15,844 bases of DNA from Xanthoparmelia taractica (GCA_033085395.1 JANQBS010000532.1:1-15844), one strand, 5' to 3'. Shown: positions 1 through 8,599, counted from the stretch's first letter. The notes: generated from the letters alone by a model not told the origin. Made by a program: numbers and translations.

Positions 1-90
1 AAGTATGGGATATCTCATACCTTTCGATATGATATTCGAAAAACTAGTCCCATACCATCAAATATACCACACCTTTCCAACCCGTAATAA
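1..90 (-). repeat. End of an unidentified repeat element carrying the 23-bp motif (copy 1)
   Basis: Positions 64-86, read on the minus strand, give a 23-bp motif of the form TACGGG..GGAAAGGT..TGGTAT. It recurs on the + strand at 15105 and 15697. Similarity to the 15105 copy continues a few bases past the motif (an ATTTGATGG block at 50-63). Both copies also have a GGGATAT near-palindrome nearby (here 4-19, with one mismatched pair). This block keeps CpA and TpG dinucleotides that are missing from the sequence beginning near 90, so it is less mutated than its right-hand neighbour. The element body is probably to the left, outside the window. The family is unknown: it could be a DNA-transposon terminal inverted repeat or a MITE end. 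Every copy starts with TA, as expected for a TA target site, but this is only suggestive. Confidence 0.55.
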
Positions 91-329
91 GACTTTTTAT
101 TAAATTTCTTATAGAATATAGAATTCTTTAAAAATTCACTCTTCGCTCTTTTTAATTTTTATTTCGATTCTATTTAACTTTTAATTAAATTATAAAAATA
201 TATTTTATATTATTCTTATATAGTAAAGCTCTCGAAATACTATTTAAATACTCTAGATTAGATCTATAATAGTTATAATATAGCGTTATAATTAAAAAAT
301 ATCTTGAAAAATATTATAATAATTAAAAG

Positions 330-1135
330 ACTAAGATAAACGTATTTAAAATAAATATCGCTAAAGAGTATCTTAATATTAAAAAAGATTATAAGAACGT
401 TAAAATAAATATAAATAATTTTATTAATTTAGACGAGAATATTATTAATAAGATTCTATACTTTTTAACTCTAAAAATAACTAATCTTACTCTCGATTAT
501 AAAGTATATTAATTATATAATATTTAATATATTAACGCGATCTTTATAATCTTATAATAGATTACTATTAATTATTTAATCGATTTATATACGTATAAGA
601 TCTAAAAAGCGATTAATACTTATATACTCGCTCTAACGCTCTTAGACGATAAGAAATCGATATTTAATTAAATCTATATTATAAATAACACTTAGAATTA
701 ATTAATAACGATATATAAAATAATAATAATAATAATATTAGTACTAATTTAACTAGATAAAATTTTTATAAGTAAACTAATTAGAATCTTTATCGTAAAA
801 TCGCTACTATTTAAAAATATATTAATTTCTATATTAACGCTCTTAAATCTATAACTAAAAAATTAAAAATCGATCTTAATCTAAGAAACTATAAGTTATT
901 TTATAAAAATCCTCGTTATTATAATTCGCGAATTTATAATCGCTTTATTTTAAATAAGATAACTATCGCTTAAAAGAATAGTTTAAATAATTTATTAAAG
1001 ATATTTAAAATTAGAAATCTACTAATAGATACTCGTAGTAATAAGAAATTTAATATTTTATATTAATATCTAGTCTATATATTATTACGATATTTACTTA
1101 TCTTCTTATATAACGAATAATTCTAATATAATAAT
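330..1135 (+). pseudogene. Heavily mutated retroelement relic, possible Copia-like gag/protease trace
   Basis: Between about 340 and 700 one + frame has fewer stops than the base composition would suggest and reads as a hydrophilic, Lys/Asn-rich segment beginning FKINIAKEYLNIKKDY. Near 895-970 another frame reads LFYKNPRYYNSRIYNRF. If Tyr stands for mutated Cys/His, this resembles a gag zinc knuckle, although the Cys spacing is one residue off the CX2CX4HX4C pattern. About 45 codons later YLVYILLRYL could be the relic of a Copia protease site (LDSGASRH type). The two parts are in different frames. No integrase or reverse transcriptase follows, so the element would be truncated. The Copia assignment is a weak inference; what is certain is RIP-like AT-rich sequence with no open frame. 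Confidence 0.3.
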
Positions 1136-1140
1136 ATATC

Positions 1141-1335
1141 GAGAGTTGAGATATAGTCTCGCTGCTGGGCGACCATTCTAGAAGCATTAAGAATCTCGAG
1201 TTAGAAAGGTAATCGATAGTTCGATAGACGAACTCTCTATATAAACCTCGCTAAGGTTCAAAGCTTAGCTCTTAGATAATAGCGAATAGAGAAGATTAAG
1301 CTAGTATAGTTTCTATATTCACGTAGAGTCTTAGG
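1141..1335. repeat. GC-richer LTR-like island with TATA box
   Basis: This stretch stands out from its flanks by retaining CpA and TpG dinucleotides and runs such as GCTGCTGGGCGACC. A TATA box (TATATAAA) lies at 1238-1245, and a decayed coding frame on the same strand starts about 250 bp downstream. A promoter-bearing LTR followed by a gag-like frame would give this arrangement. No second copy is present in the window, so LTR identity cannot be confirmed and the ends are approximate. It could equally be a short fragment of any less mutated repeat. Confidence 0.35.
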
Positions 1336-1499
1336 TATTTAAATAGCTAGCTATTTATACGACTAAAGATAGTAAGATATTAAATATATCTTTATATTTT
1401 ACTTAATATTTTAAAATCGATAATAGAAATTAATTAAAGCGACGAAGATAAATAATCTATATAAGATACTTATTATCTCTAAGAAAGTTAAGATCGCTA

Positions 1500-2330
1500 T
1501 TGAATAACTAATATAAATAAATCTTTTAGAATAGTACTCGCTAGCGAGCGAATAGCTCTATAGAAGATAAAGTTTACTATAATCTATAAATCTCTTTCTT
1601 ATATCATTATCGTAGAAACTCTTTTAGTACGCGTAATAACTATTTAACCTTAAAGTTCTTAGAATAATACTAAAGTATATATATTTAATATTTTTATCGC
1701 GAAGAATAATAAGATTTTTCACTCTATTATAATATAATATTTACTCTTCTCTATCGTCAATACTTCGTTTATTTTAATAATAATTATATTCGAGAAAAGT
1801 TTATATTTTATATCGAATATAAGAGCGCTAAGAAGAGAATTTAAAATTATATAAAGATTTTATCTTTTCTTTATAAAAAGAATAGAAAGACTCCTTATCG
1901 CGTTTATCGAGTTCTTAAGATTATAATATTAATACGTTATAATCGAGCGTATATTAATTACAAGATTATTTAGTTTCGTAAGAAATAAAATTTAATTATA
2001 ATTATTAGTAATTAAGCGATTATTATTATTATAATTTTTTATCGCGATTTGTAGATCGCGAAGAAGAAATTTAAAATAATATATAGACGCGTTAAAGAGC
2101 TTAAGAATTATAATAAGCTTCTTTAAGAGAAGATAAATAATATAAATATCTATAAATAAAGTTAAGAGAAATCGTCTTTAACGAGAGTAATATTAAATAA
2201 GCGAGCTTCTCGAATAAGAATCTCTCTAAGATTTTTCTCTTTATTTAATCTCTTTCGCTACGATAAAGACTATTTATTTTTTTCTATTTTAACGCAAGAC
2301 GAGCTAAATAAACTTAATCGTATTCTTTTA
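1500..2330 (+). pseudogene. Unrecognised decayed coding region (about 275 codons)
   Basis: One + frame can be followed without a shift from about 1500 to 2330. Between 1743 and 2330 it has only about eight stops in some 195 codons, all TAA or TAG, in sequence where such triplets are very frequent, which argues for a true former coding frame. Readable pieces include DKVYYNL, HYRRNSFSTRNNYLTLKFLE, LLYRQYFVYFNNNYIREKF and LTQDELNKLNR. The segment FIFYIEYKSAKKRI has Tyr two residues apart where CxxC may once have stood, so a zinc-binding gag-like or DNA-binding protein is possible. A Lys/Glu-rich, coil-like segment (RRVKELKNYNKLL) lies near 2085-2130. I do not recognise the family. The frame follows the LTR-like island at 1141 and meets the oppositely oriented Gypsy relic near 2340-2480, so it may be the gag part of an element cut by that one. 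Confidence 0.45.
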
Positions 2331-2339
2331 TAATATATA

Positions 2340-2480
2340 TTAAGCGTTTCTCTAATAAATTATATCTATAATAATATATATTCTAATTTAATATAATATA
2401 TTTTCGATATAATATTATTTAATTAGATAATTAAATAATAAGTTTAATTATATATCTTTTTTTAATTAAATAATTATATT
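2340..2480. other. Junction zone between the + strand relic and the minus strand Gypsy relic
   Basis: This very AT-rich stretch separates the + strand frame ending near 2330 from the last readable Gypsy codons on the minus strand near 2480. I see no LTR here resembling the LTR-like block at 7430-7608, no primer-binding or polypurine signal, and no target-site duplication. The 3' LTR of the Gypsy relic is therefore missing or mutated beyond recognition. Confidence 0.4.
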
Positions 2481-2900
2481 AGTAAGTATAAAGAATATAT
2501 CTATAATTACTTAATATATTAAAATAATTATTATATTTACTTTTATTTTTAATATTTTCGCTTATTTAGTAATAATTATTAATCTAATTAAATAGCTTTC
2601 TTATTTAATACTTAATACTTTCGCTTACTAATCTTCTATATATTATAGATTTAATTTAGCTTAATAATACGCTTAAGTTCTTTATCTAATAGTTACTAAT
2701 TATATTCTTTATCTTAATTAATTTACTTAAGCTTATATTAAATATCTTTTTACTTTTTAATCTTACTAATAATTTCTTTTATTTTTTATTAATTATTATT
2801 ATTAATAAGCTCGAAAATTAATATAAAGAATTTCGCTACTTCGTTGTAATCGCGATTATAAAATAATTTAAATAATAATATATAAAAAATATTATAAATT
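2480..2900 (-). pseudogene. Gypsy pol 3' end: integrase C-terminus and chromodomain-like tail
   Basis: The minus frame reads FTYEIYNIFYILLFKLFY near 2910-2850, matching the conserved integrase C-terminal step in chromoviruses (LP..Y.IHNVFHVSLL type) after His to Tyr and Pro to Leu changes. About 35 codons on, the frame runs through KEIISKIKK, DIQYKLK (reading the stop as Gln) and DKEYN. This follows the start of a chromodomain (EI..SR...LQY.VKW.G) and its W-containing second half, with aromatic and Trp positions now stops or changed. A Lys/Gln-rich tail continues to about 2480. Chromodomains direct integration towards methylated heterochromatin; here the domain is a relic. The domain call rests on pattern and position, not on an alignment. 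Confidence 0.68.
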
Positions 2901-3900
2901 TCATACGTGAAAGATAATAATAAGTAATATATTTATAATTCTATTTTATTTAAATTTCGAAAAAATCTTATATATTTATAAATTAACTTTTTATTTAAGC
3001 GTCTTTATTTTAAATTCTTTTATACTAATATTATTAAATTAGTTACTTTATAGCTCTAAGATTAATACGATATATTATATTATTTAACTTAATCTATAAT
3101 AGCGTCGCGTAATCCCTCTACTATCTTATCTCTTTGCGTCTATAATTTTTTTATCTTCTTATTTATAACGAATATTCTATTCTTAATAAAGTTATTTTCG
3201 ATCTCTTAGTATACTTTCAAATACTATTTACATATTAAGAAGAATAAAGTTATTTTAATAAAGATATATTAATAATTTATATATATAAACTCTATTATAA
3301 ATAATAGTTTAATCTATTTAATTTACTTCTTATTAATAAATACGCGTAAGTAATATTTTAATATCTAATTTTAACGCTCGATTTAATTATTAATTTAAGA
3401 ATAAAAAACGATACTTAGATAACGCCTTATCTTTAAATAATAATAGATCGTTAATTAAAACTCGCTAATAAATATCGAGTCTCTATCGATAATAATATTA
3501 TGAAATATTTTATAGCGATAAATAATTTCAATATAAAATACTTTCGCTAACTTAGCGATATTAATTTTAATAATTATCGATAGATATCTAATTATTTTTA
3601 TAAATCGATTTACTATAACTAGAATAGCGTTATAAATAACGCTCTTAAACTTACTCAAAAATAAGTTTATAATAAAATCTATAGAAATTTTCTTCTATAA
3701 TTTAATAATAATAAGAAGCGAGCTTAATTTATTATAGAGTCGATAACGCGACGTCTTAATAAGTGAATATTTATCGTAAGTCTTAATGTAGTTAATAATT
3801 TTTTTAAGACTCTTATTTTAGTAATATTTACGAGTAAAAAGCTTATAAGTCTTATAACGTTAAAGTATCCTATTAAAAAATTATAATAATACTTATTAAT
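2900..3900 (-). pseudogene. Gypsy integrase relic (HHCC zinc domain and DDE core)
   Basis: The HHCC region lies at about 3870-3720 and reads RYKTYKLFTRKYY, then INYIKTYDKYSLIKTSRYRL; the zinc ligands (His and the CxxC Cys pair) now read as Tyr. The catalytic core is the longest stop-free minus stretch, 3658-3455. It contains VIYNAILVIVNRFIKIIRYL and ends in IIIDRDSIFISEF, the hallmark of the core around its second Asp. The first Asp is in ISIDFIINL just upstream, and the Glu is in IER about 35 codons downstream (former QTERQNQ context). All three catalytic acidic residues are still encoded. The codon at 3658-3656 is TTG in mid-domain and the frame continues upstream, so it is not a translation start. 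The frame downstream has many TAA/TAG at Gln/Trp positions. Confidence 0.9.
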
Positions 3901-4269
3901 AAATTCTTTTTATAAGATATTAATTTTAAATACGTAAAGATAATAATTATTTAATAATAATTTCTCGGAGTCTAAGATCTATATTTAATTACGAGTATAA
4001 TATCGTTTTATAAACGTATTCGCATTAACTCGAAAAGAGCTTATCTAATTAATATAAAATTATAACTCTCGAATTAGCGTTTTTATTAATCTTTATAAAT
4101 TATTATATATAGTTTTAAATATAGTCTTAATATTTTTCTTGAAATAAATATTTAAATATCTATAGCTCGTAGCGTAAACGCTATTATCGCTATTACTTCT
4201 TTATCTCTTTATAATAACTTATCGCTAATCTAAAGAATAAGTTTATTTTAAAGTATAAGTAATAATCTA

Positions 4270-4800
4270 ATATTTAATAATAATTAATCTTTATAATTAA
4301 ATTATTACGATAACGTATTTATAATATTTAATTTTTCTACTCGATAAAAAATCTTAAAATTATAGATAACTAACTTTAGCGTTAACGAGTCTATCTAGAA
4401 TTAAGTTTCTTTTATTTTATAAATTTCTTAAGATTATTATAATCTATTTAGATCTTAATATAATAATTATTATCTTTTAAATAATAACGCTATTACTTTA
4501 TCGCTACGATAATAATAAAATAATTTCTAATCGTAAGACTTATAATTTTATTTCGCTAATATTATCTTTCTTAAAAAGAATATAACGAATTATTAATAAT
4601 CGTTATTATTTTATTACGAAAGTATAGCTCTTATATTAAAATTAGTAATATTAGTCTCTAAGCGTAATTTTCTTTAAAAATCGTAATATCGTAGAAATAG
4701 CGTAGTTATAAAAGTATTACGTAATTACTCGAAAGTTAATCTAGCGTCTTTTAATTATTTAGATAATTTTAATTTTCTATTAATCTTATTATTCTTAAAT
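4270..4800 (-). pseudogene. Gypsy RNase H relic
   Basis: Reading down from about 4800, the minus frame gives AFLISLFKNN, KDARLTFE and LRNTFITTLFLRYYDF, then LRLETNITNFNIRAILS. This corresponds to the connection segment and the TDAS..AIGAVLSQ motif of Ty3/Gypsy RNase H. The catalytic TDAS is changed to TNIT, so the first active-site Asp is lost. Further on, DYNNLKKFIK matches the conserved TDHNNL block, followed by a YNFKIFYRVEKLN stretch (YDFKI.Y..GK.N type). The last two blocks are in different frames, so a one-base-type indel lies near 4370-4400. Stops sit at expected Gln/Trp positions. The domain follows directly after the reverse transcriptase in the same strand. Confidence 0.88.
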
Positions 4801-5560
4801 AAGCTAATAAGAAACGCTATAATAATAAAATAATTATAAATAAAGTATCGATAAAAATTTATAAAGTCTAAGAAGACTTATATATCTCGATAGCTCTACG
4901 ACGTTAATTATTCTTAAATTATTATTACGTAGTCTTTATTTATAATTATTTTATTAATAATTATAACGAACTCTAGAAACTTAACTAATTTAATGTAAAA
5001 CTAATATTTCTTTAGATTAATATATAGTTAAAATTAACGTAGTCCCTTAAGCGCTTACTTAATATACTATTTATATTTCGCTAGCTTAGCGCTATAAATT
5101 AGAATATTCTTTTAAATATATTATATATATAATATTATAAGACTAATAAGAGATTTATTAATATAGACTTAATACGTAGCTAATATATTTATAAGATCGA
5201 AAGATTTTATTAAGTATTTAAAATAACTATAGCGAGTGCGAAACGTAATTTTTTATTTATCGTTCTTTTTAATACGAATTCTATAACATATATTCTTAAG
5301 ATTTTATTTCGAAAATATCTTAACGTTATATAAGCGATTTAACGTCTTAATAATTAAAGATAATAAATATTAATTCTTTATTATTATTATATTTAAGCCT
5401 CGATAATTTATATAATAATATAATTTATTATCTTTTTTTAAAATAAAAAGAATAAAAATTTCAGCGAAGAAAGTTAAATAATGAATTTAATTTTTATAAA
5501 ATAATTTCTTAAGATATTATCTTAGCTTTAATAACTTAATTTAAGATAAATTATAAAAAG
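4800..5560 (-). pseudogene. Gypsy reverse transcriptase relic
   Basis: The minus frame shows the ordered conserved blocks of a Ty3/Gypsy reverse transcriptase. FYKSFYNLS lies near 5550, then FILFILKKDNKLYYYINYRG near 5400-5460 (the PILFV.KKDG..R.CVDYR block). FRTRYSYFKYLIKSFDL lies near 5250-5200 (the FRTRYG.FEY.VMPFGL block). NILIYSAKLAKYK lies near 5120-5080, where the catalytic YxDD region reads YI-stop-KN. Then FYIKLVKFLEF and DIQVFLDFINFYRYF (one stop read as Gln) lead into RNase H near 4800. The catalytic Asp pair is lost. All changes seen are compatible with C to T and G to A. Family and orientation are certain at the domain level; exact ends are approximate. Confidence 0.92.
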
Positions 5561-6600
5561 ACTTATAAAATAACTCTTTATTCTTTTTTATTTTAATAAT
5601 ATAATTTCTTTATTTAAACGTAAATAAGATCTTTATTATATTATTAAAAAAATATTCTTAAACTTTAATAATTATCTTAAAAGCTCTAAATAATATTCTC
5701 TTATTTACCTCGCGTTATCGTAACGTATACGATGAAGAATATATTTAATTCTTATTCGATTATCTAAGTAAATTAAATCGATTCTTTAATTTAAAGTTTT
5801 TTAATATTTATCTTAAATCGCTATTACGTCGCCGTAGAGTTAAATAAAATATATAATTAATATAACGCGAGTATATTTACTACGATATTAAGATCTTCTT
5901 AATCTACGACGTAGAATAATATATTATATTATCGCTCTTAATCTTAGCTATCGACTATTTAATAGTCTAGCTAATAAATATTATAATAATATATATTTTA
6001 TTCTCTAAACGCTTTTATTTATAAGAAAATAGCGATATATAATTAAAGATTTTATTAAATTATAAACTTTTACATAATTAAATTAATATATACTTTATAA
6101 TCGAGTAAAGTAATAAGTTATCTTTAATTATCTTATAGCTTAATTTACTTCTTCGTAATAATAAAAGAAGTTATCTCTATTATTTATTTTTTTTGCTTCG
6201 CTTTAGAGACGCTTATAAAATTAATTTATTTTTTAATAATTTCGTCGCGACGATAATAATTAATTTATTCTTATTAAGATATTTCGATTTTAAATAATCT
6301 AATTTCTAATAATATTAATAAATATTAAATATTTTAAGATTTTAATTAGCGATCTTAGTCTTACGTTTTTTATTCTTTTCTTAGATACGCGTAAACTTAA
6401 CGTTATCTTTTAAAGTTTTATTAGACTTTAAAATTTAAGCTTTTAAAAACTTATTCTTATTAACTTTTTTTAATTACTTTAAATTAAAATCATCGCTATT
6501 AAAACGCGCGCGCTTTAAAATCGTTTTTTATATAATTATTATAATAAAGATTTTTTTTTCTACTTAAATATATTATTAATATTAAAAATCTTATTCTTTA
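5561..6600 (-). other. Unresolved Gypsy interval (expected protease and gag zinc-knuckle region)
   Basis: Immediately upstream of the reverse transcriptase, about 5730-5560, the minus frame still follows the usual pre-RT linker (FKxRNYIIKIKKNKE before FYKSFYNLS). Beyond it I could not place the aspartic protease DSG/DTG motif or a CCHC knuckle with confidence. A segment near 5990-5950 reading LARLLNS could be the end of a protease (LGRPWL type), but this is weak. The sequence is AT-rich and RIP-like, and its position between gag and reverse transcriptase is the only strong reason to call it protease-bearing. No independent gene is seen in it. Confidence 0.4.
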
Positions 6601-7060
6601 TCTTAAGTCGTAATTTAATTAAAAAAAATCGCTTAATATTTCTTTATAAATAAGAATAAATATATTTTTAATTTCTTTAAATAAATCTTAAAAACTAAGA
6701 TCTTTTAATCTTATTATTATTTCGTTATTTTTTATTTTTTATAAATAAATAAATAACGATTTATTAAGTTTATAATTAAGTTAAATAAAAATAATTTAAA
6801 AAACTCGAAGATATTCTTATTTAATTTATAAATTTAAAAATATTTATATTATTATATATTAAGATCTTCTTTTAAGAATTATATATAATAAATAATCTTA
6901 ACTTAATTAATAATAAAATACTTAAGATTTATAAAAAATTAAATTTCGACTTTACGAAATTAGCGTAAATATTTTTCTTTATTATTATTTTTATAAGAAT
7001 ATATTCTTTCAAGATAAAGTATTTTTACTTTAATTAAAATATTTATTGAAAATAAAATAA
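6600..7060 (-). pseudogene. Gag-like relic of the Gypsy element
   Basis: From about 7060 downwards, the minus frame reads KVKILYLERIYSYKNNNKEK, then FRKVEI-stop-FFINLKYFIIN and a FLKEDLNI-stop-stop-YKYF block. This fits the order of a retrotransposon gag core, in which a helical FL.QVE.YF....F block precedes a ..FLKG.A..WY..Y block; the two stops before Tyr fall where Gln/Trp are expected. A further NIFEFFKLFLFNLI segment resembles the next helix of that domain. Position (5' of pol, same strand) supports the call. Start codon and N-terminus are not identifiable. Confidence 0.5.
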
Positions 7061-7429
7061 TAAATAAAATCGCTATCGCTTCGATAAAAATTATAGAGAA
7101 ATTCGAATTACGTAGCACATTATTACGTATTTATAATTTAATTAACTCTTATTTTAATTTCAGACAACGATTCTCTATTTTAATATTCTTAAAAAAAATT
7201 TAAATCGCTTAATTCTTTAAAATAAATTCGTAAAAATTAATATCGAAGTTATATTACTTTAAGATATACTTATTTCGATTTAATAAAGAATTTAATATTA
7301 TAATAATAATAAATCTCTTTCTTTAAAAGATAGAGAGATTAGAATTATAAGAAATTAATTTATTAGCGCTTAATAAGCGATCTAATTAATATAAGAGACG
7401 TATAATTAATACGATAGTAATTTCTTTAT

Positions 7430-7608
7430 TAGATATTAAGTTCTAATAGAACTAAATCCTAAGAAACACGAAAACCCTGAGATATACGAAGATAATATAT
7501 AATCGCCAAGGCCCCGCTAAGGCCTTAGGCCATAGACCCCGCTATGACCCCGCAATGAACTCTAAACCCATGAGTAGTCGACACTAAGGTGTATGCAGCG
7601 CTAGGCCT
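7430..7608 (-). repeat. Candidate 5' LTR of the minus-strand Gypsy relic, GC-richer core
   Basis: On the minus strand a block starts TGTTAGGCCTAGCGCTGC at about 7608, a typical LTR-like TG start. It ends in very AT-rich sequence near 7430 (ATCTAATA, possibly a former CTAACA-type end). The core 7495-7620 keeps many CpA sites and holds short repeats of GGCC/GGGGCC type (GCCAAGGCCCCGCTAAGGCC on the + strand). It sits upstream of the gag-like region, where the 5' LTR belongs. There is no matching LTR at the other end near 2300-2480, so the identification rests on position and the TG start. The block could instead be an unrelated less mutated insertion. Confidence 0.45.
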
Positions 7609-7624
7609 AACATAAAATACGCTA

Positions 7625-7880
7625 CTATTAGAACTCTCTCTTATCTATATTCTTATTCGATATTAGATATTACTTAAACTTCTTTTTATTAGATTATATA
7701 GTAGACTAAAGTATAATATTTAATATAGATTCTTAGAATCTCTTTTATAAAAAATCTTTCTATTACTTCTAAATCTTCTTTTCTTTAATCTAATAATCTA
7801 ATTTAAATATTATAATATTAGCGAAACGAAGAAAAAAGATAGAGTAGTAGAGAATATAGAAGTACTATTTTTAGTATTTT
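7625..7880. other. AT-rich stretch with no recognised gene
   Basis: A strongly mutated AT-rich interval lies between the LTR-like block and the repeat island. Short similarities to the 7410-7460 stretch (TTAGATATTA with nearby AGAAC) are too short to call a repeat. No coding motif was recognised on either strand. Confidence 0.4.
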
Positions 7881-7887
7881 GTGAGGG

Positions 7888-7995
7888 CGCTTTTCAATTG
7901 TATTATAGAATTAAAAATATTATTTATAGGTTCGAGTGCCGCGCTTCATAGAAGGCGCACTCTATTTGAACTTATATGAAGTCTATACGGCCTAA
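7888..7995 (+). repeat. 108-bp direct repeat A, copy 1
   Basis: This block aligns without gaps to 8476-8583, an offset of exactly 588 bp. The few differences are nearly all C/T or G/A. Both copies share CGCTTTTCAATT at the start, a hairpin in the middle and CGCACTCTATTTGAA followed by TATATGAAGT towards the end. Copy 1 keeps more C and G and looks less mutated than copy 2. The GGTTCGAGTGCC inside it (7929-7940) is close to a tRNA-type B box, but no convincing A box was seen. The repeats may be LTRs of a small non-autonomous element (TRIM-like) or 5' untranslated promoter monomers of the element at 8600. Confidence 0.85.
7934..7962 (+). repeat. Hairpin inside repeat A, copy 1
   Basis: GAGTGC pairs with GCACTC at the outer ends, GC pairs with GC inside, and CTTC pairs with GAAG around an ATA loop, leaving one unpaired C and one unpaired G on the 5' arm. 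The total length is 29 nt. The same fold is kept in copy 2 at 8522-8550 with G-U type pairs. Function is unknown. Confidence 0.6.
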
Positions 7996-8013
7996 TAACT
8001 ATCCCCTCTTTTA

Positions 8014-8125
8014 GAGTGACGTCTCCGACGTTTTAAGCGTCAATAACTCTAGACCCCCCTCGAAAAACGACGATTCTAAAATCCTAATCTCGATAGTTTC
8101 AAAACGACTCCTAAAGGGCTATTAA
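8014..8125 (+). repeat. 112-bp tandem repeat B, copy 1
   Basis: This unit is followed directly by a second copy at 8126-8237. Shared anchors in order are CGACGT, TAACTCTAGA, CGACGAT, TAGTTTCAA and CTCTAAAG-like ends. Differences between the two are mainly C/T and G/A changes on both strands, as expected from mild RIP after a tandem duplication. CpA sites are partly retained. No coding potential was recognised. Confidence 0.88.
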
Positions 8126-8237
8126 GAGCGACGTTCTCGACGTCTTAAGCATTAGTAACTCTAGATCTCCCCCGAAGGGCGACGATCCTAGAATCTTAAT
8201 CTTAGTAGTTTCAAGACGATCTCTAAAGAATTATTAG
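8126..8237 (+). repeat. 112-bp tandem repeat B, copy 2
   Basis: Second unit of the tandem pair, of equal length to the first. It begins GAGCGACG against GAGTGACG in copy 1 and ends TTATTAG against CTATTAA. The equal length points to a clean duplication. Confidence 0.88.
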
Positions 8238-8475
8238 GGCTCTAAAGATTAAATTCTCGAATTATCTTCATTAGATTATATCAAATTCTCTAATTCGAGA
8301 TTAACTCGTTTAGAAGTCTTAATTAAAGTCGAGATCGAATTCACGCTTTTTATGAATTGACGCTTCTACTCGAAAATAATTAGCAGTCTCACGAAGTTTC
8401 TAATTTGAATAAAGTCGAGAGTATTCTACGATACTCGAACTAAATTCGAATCGAAGCGCGATACTATTATAAGAA
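8238..8475. other. Spacer between tandem repeat B and repeat A copy 2
   Basis: A moderately AT-rich, weakly mutated stretch that keeps CpA and TpG sites and several TTCGA/TCGAATT-like short motifs. No gene, LTR boundary or RNA gene was recognised. Confidence 0.4.
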
Positions 8476-8583
8476 CGCTTTTCAATTATACCATAGAATT
8501 AAAAATATTAATTATAAGTTCGAGTGTCGCGCTTTATAGAAGGCGCACTCTATTTGAATTTATATGAAGTTTATACGATCTAA
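8476..8583 (+). repeat. 108-bp direct repeat A, copy 2
   Basis: Gap-free partner of 7888-7995. Its hairpin at 8522-8550 reads GAGTG..GCACTC with T opposite G where copy 1 has C-G pairs, so the fold is kept with wobble pairs in RNA. It lies directly before the decayed coding region that begins near 8600. Similarity stops just after CTAA at both copies. Confidence 0.85.
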
Positions 8584-8599
8584 CATATTTTTAGATCGC

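Larger units (their letters stand above)
2480..7608 (-). mobile_element. Ty3/Gypsy (chromovirus-type) LTR retrotransposon relic, RIP-mutated, 3' LTR not found
   Basis: On the minus strand the order from high to low coordinates is LTR-like block (7608-7430), gag-like region (about 7060-6600), reverse transcriptase (about 5560-4800), RNase H (about 4800-4270), integrase (about 3900-2900) and a chromodomain-like tail (about 2790-2480). Reverse transcriptase-RNase H-integrase order with a C-terminal chromodomain defines Ty3/Gypsy chromoviruses, common in ascomycetes. The catalytic domains are recognisable only when stops are read as former Gln/Trp codons. There is at least one frameshift (RNase H, about 4370-4400). 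The length of about 5.1 kb without a 3' LTR is close to that of a complete element, so the loss is mainly at the 3' end. The element cannot be active. Confidence 0.88.

Noticed and set aside
1743..2330. DDE transposase (Tc1/mariner or pogo type)
   Set aside because: I looked for the spaced Asp/Glu motifs and helix-turn-helix pattern in this frame and found none, so no transposase call was made.
3455..3658. Short minus-strand ORF as an independent small gene
   Set aside because: It is the stop-free piece of a larger integrase relic. Its first codon is TTG, the frame continues upstream, and the neighbouring frame carries the rest of the integrase.
7929..7940. A tRNA gene or tRNA-derived SINE
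   Set aside because: Only a B-box-like string was seen. There is no cloverleaf, no clear A box, and no Pol III terminator at the right distance.
7888..8583. CRISPR array
   Set aside because: The repeats are too long and too few (two of 108 bp and two of 112 bp), with no regular short repeat-spacer pattern.
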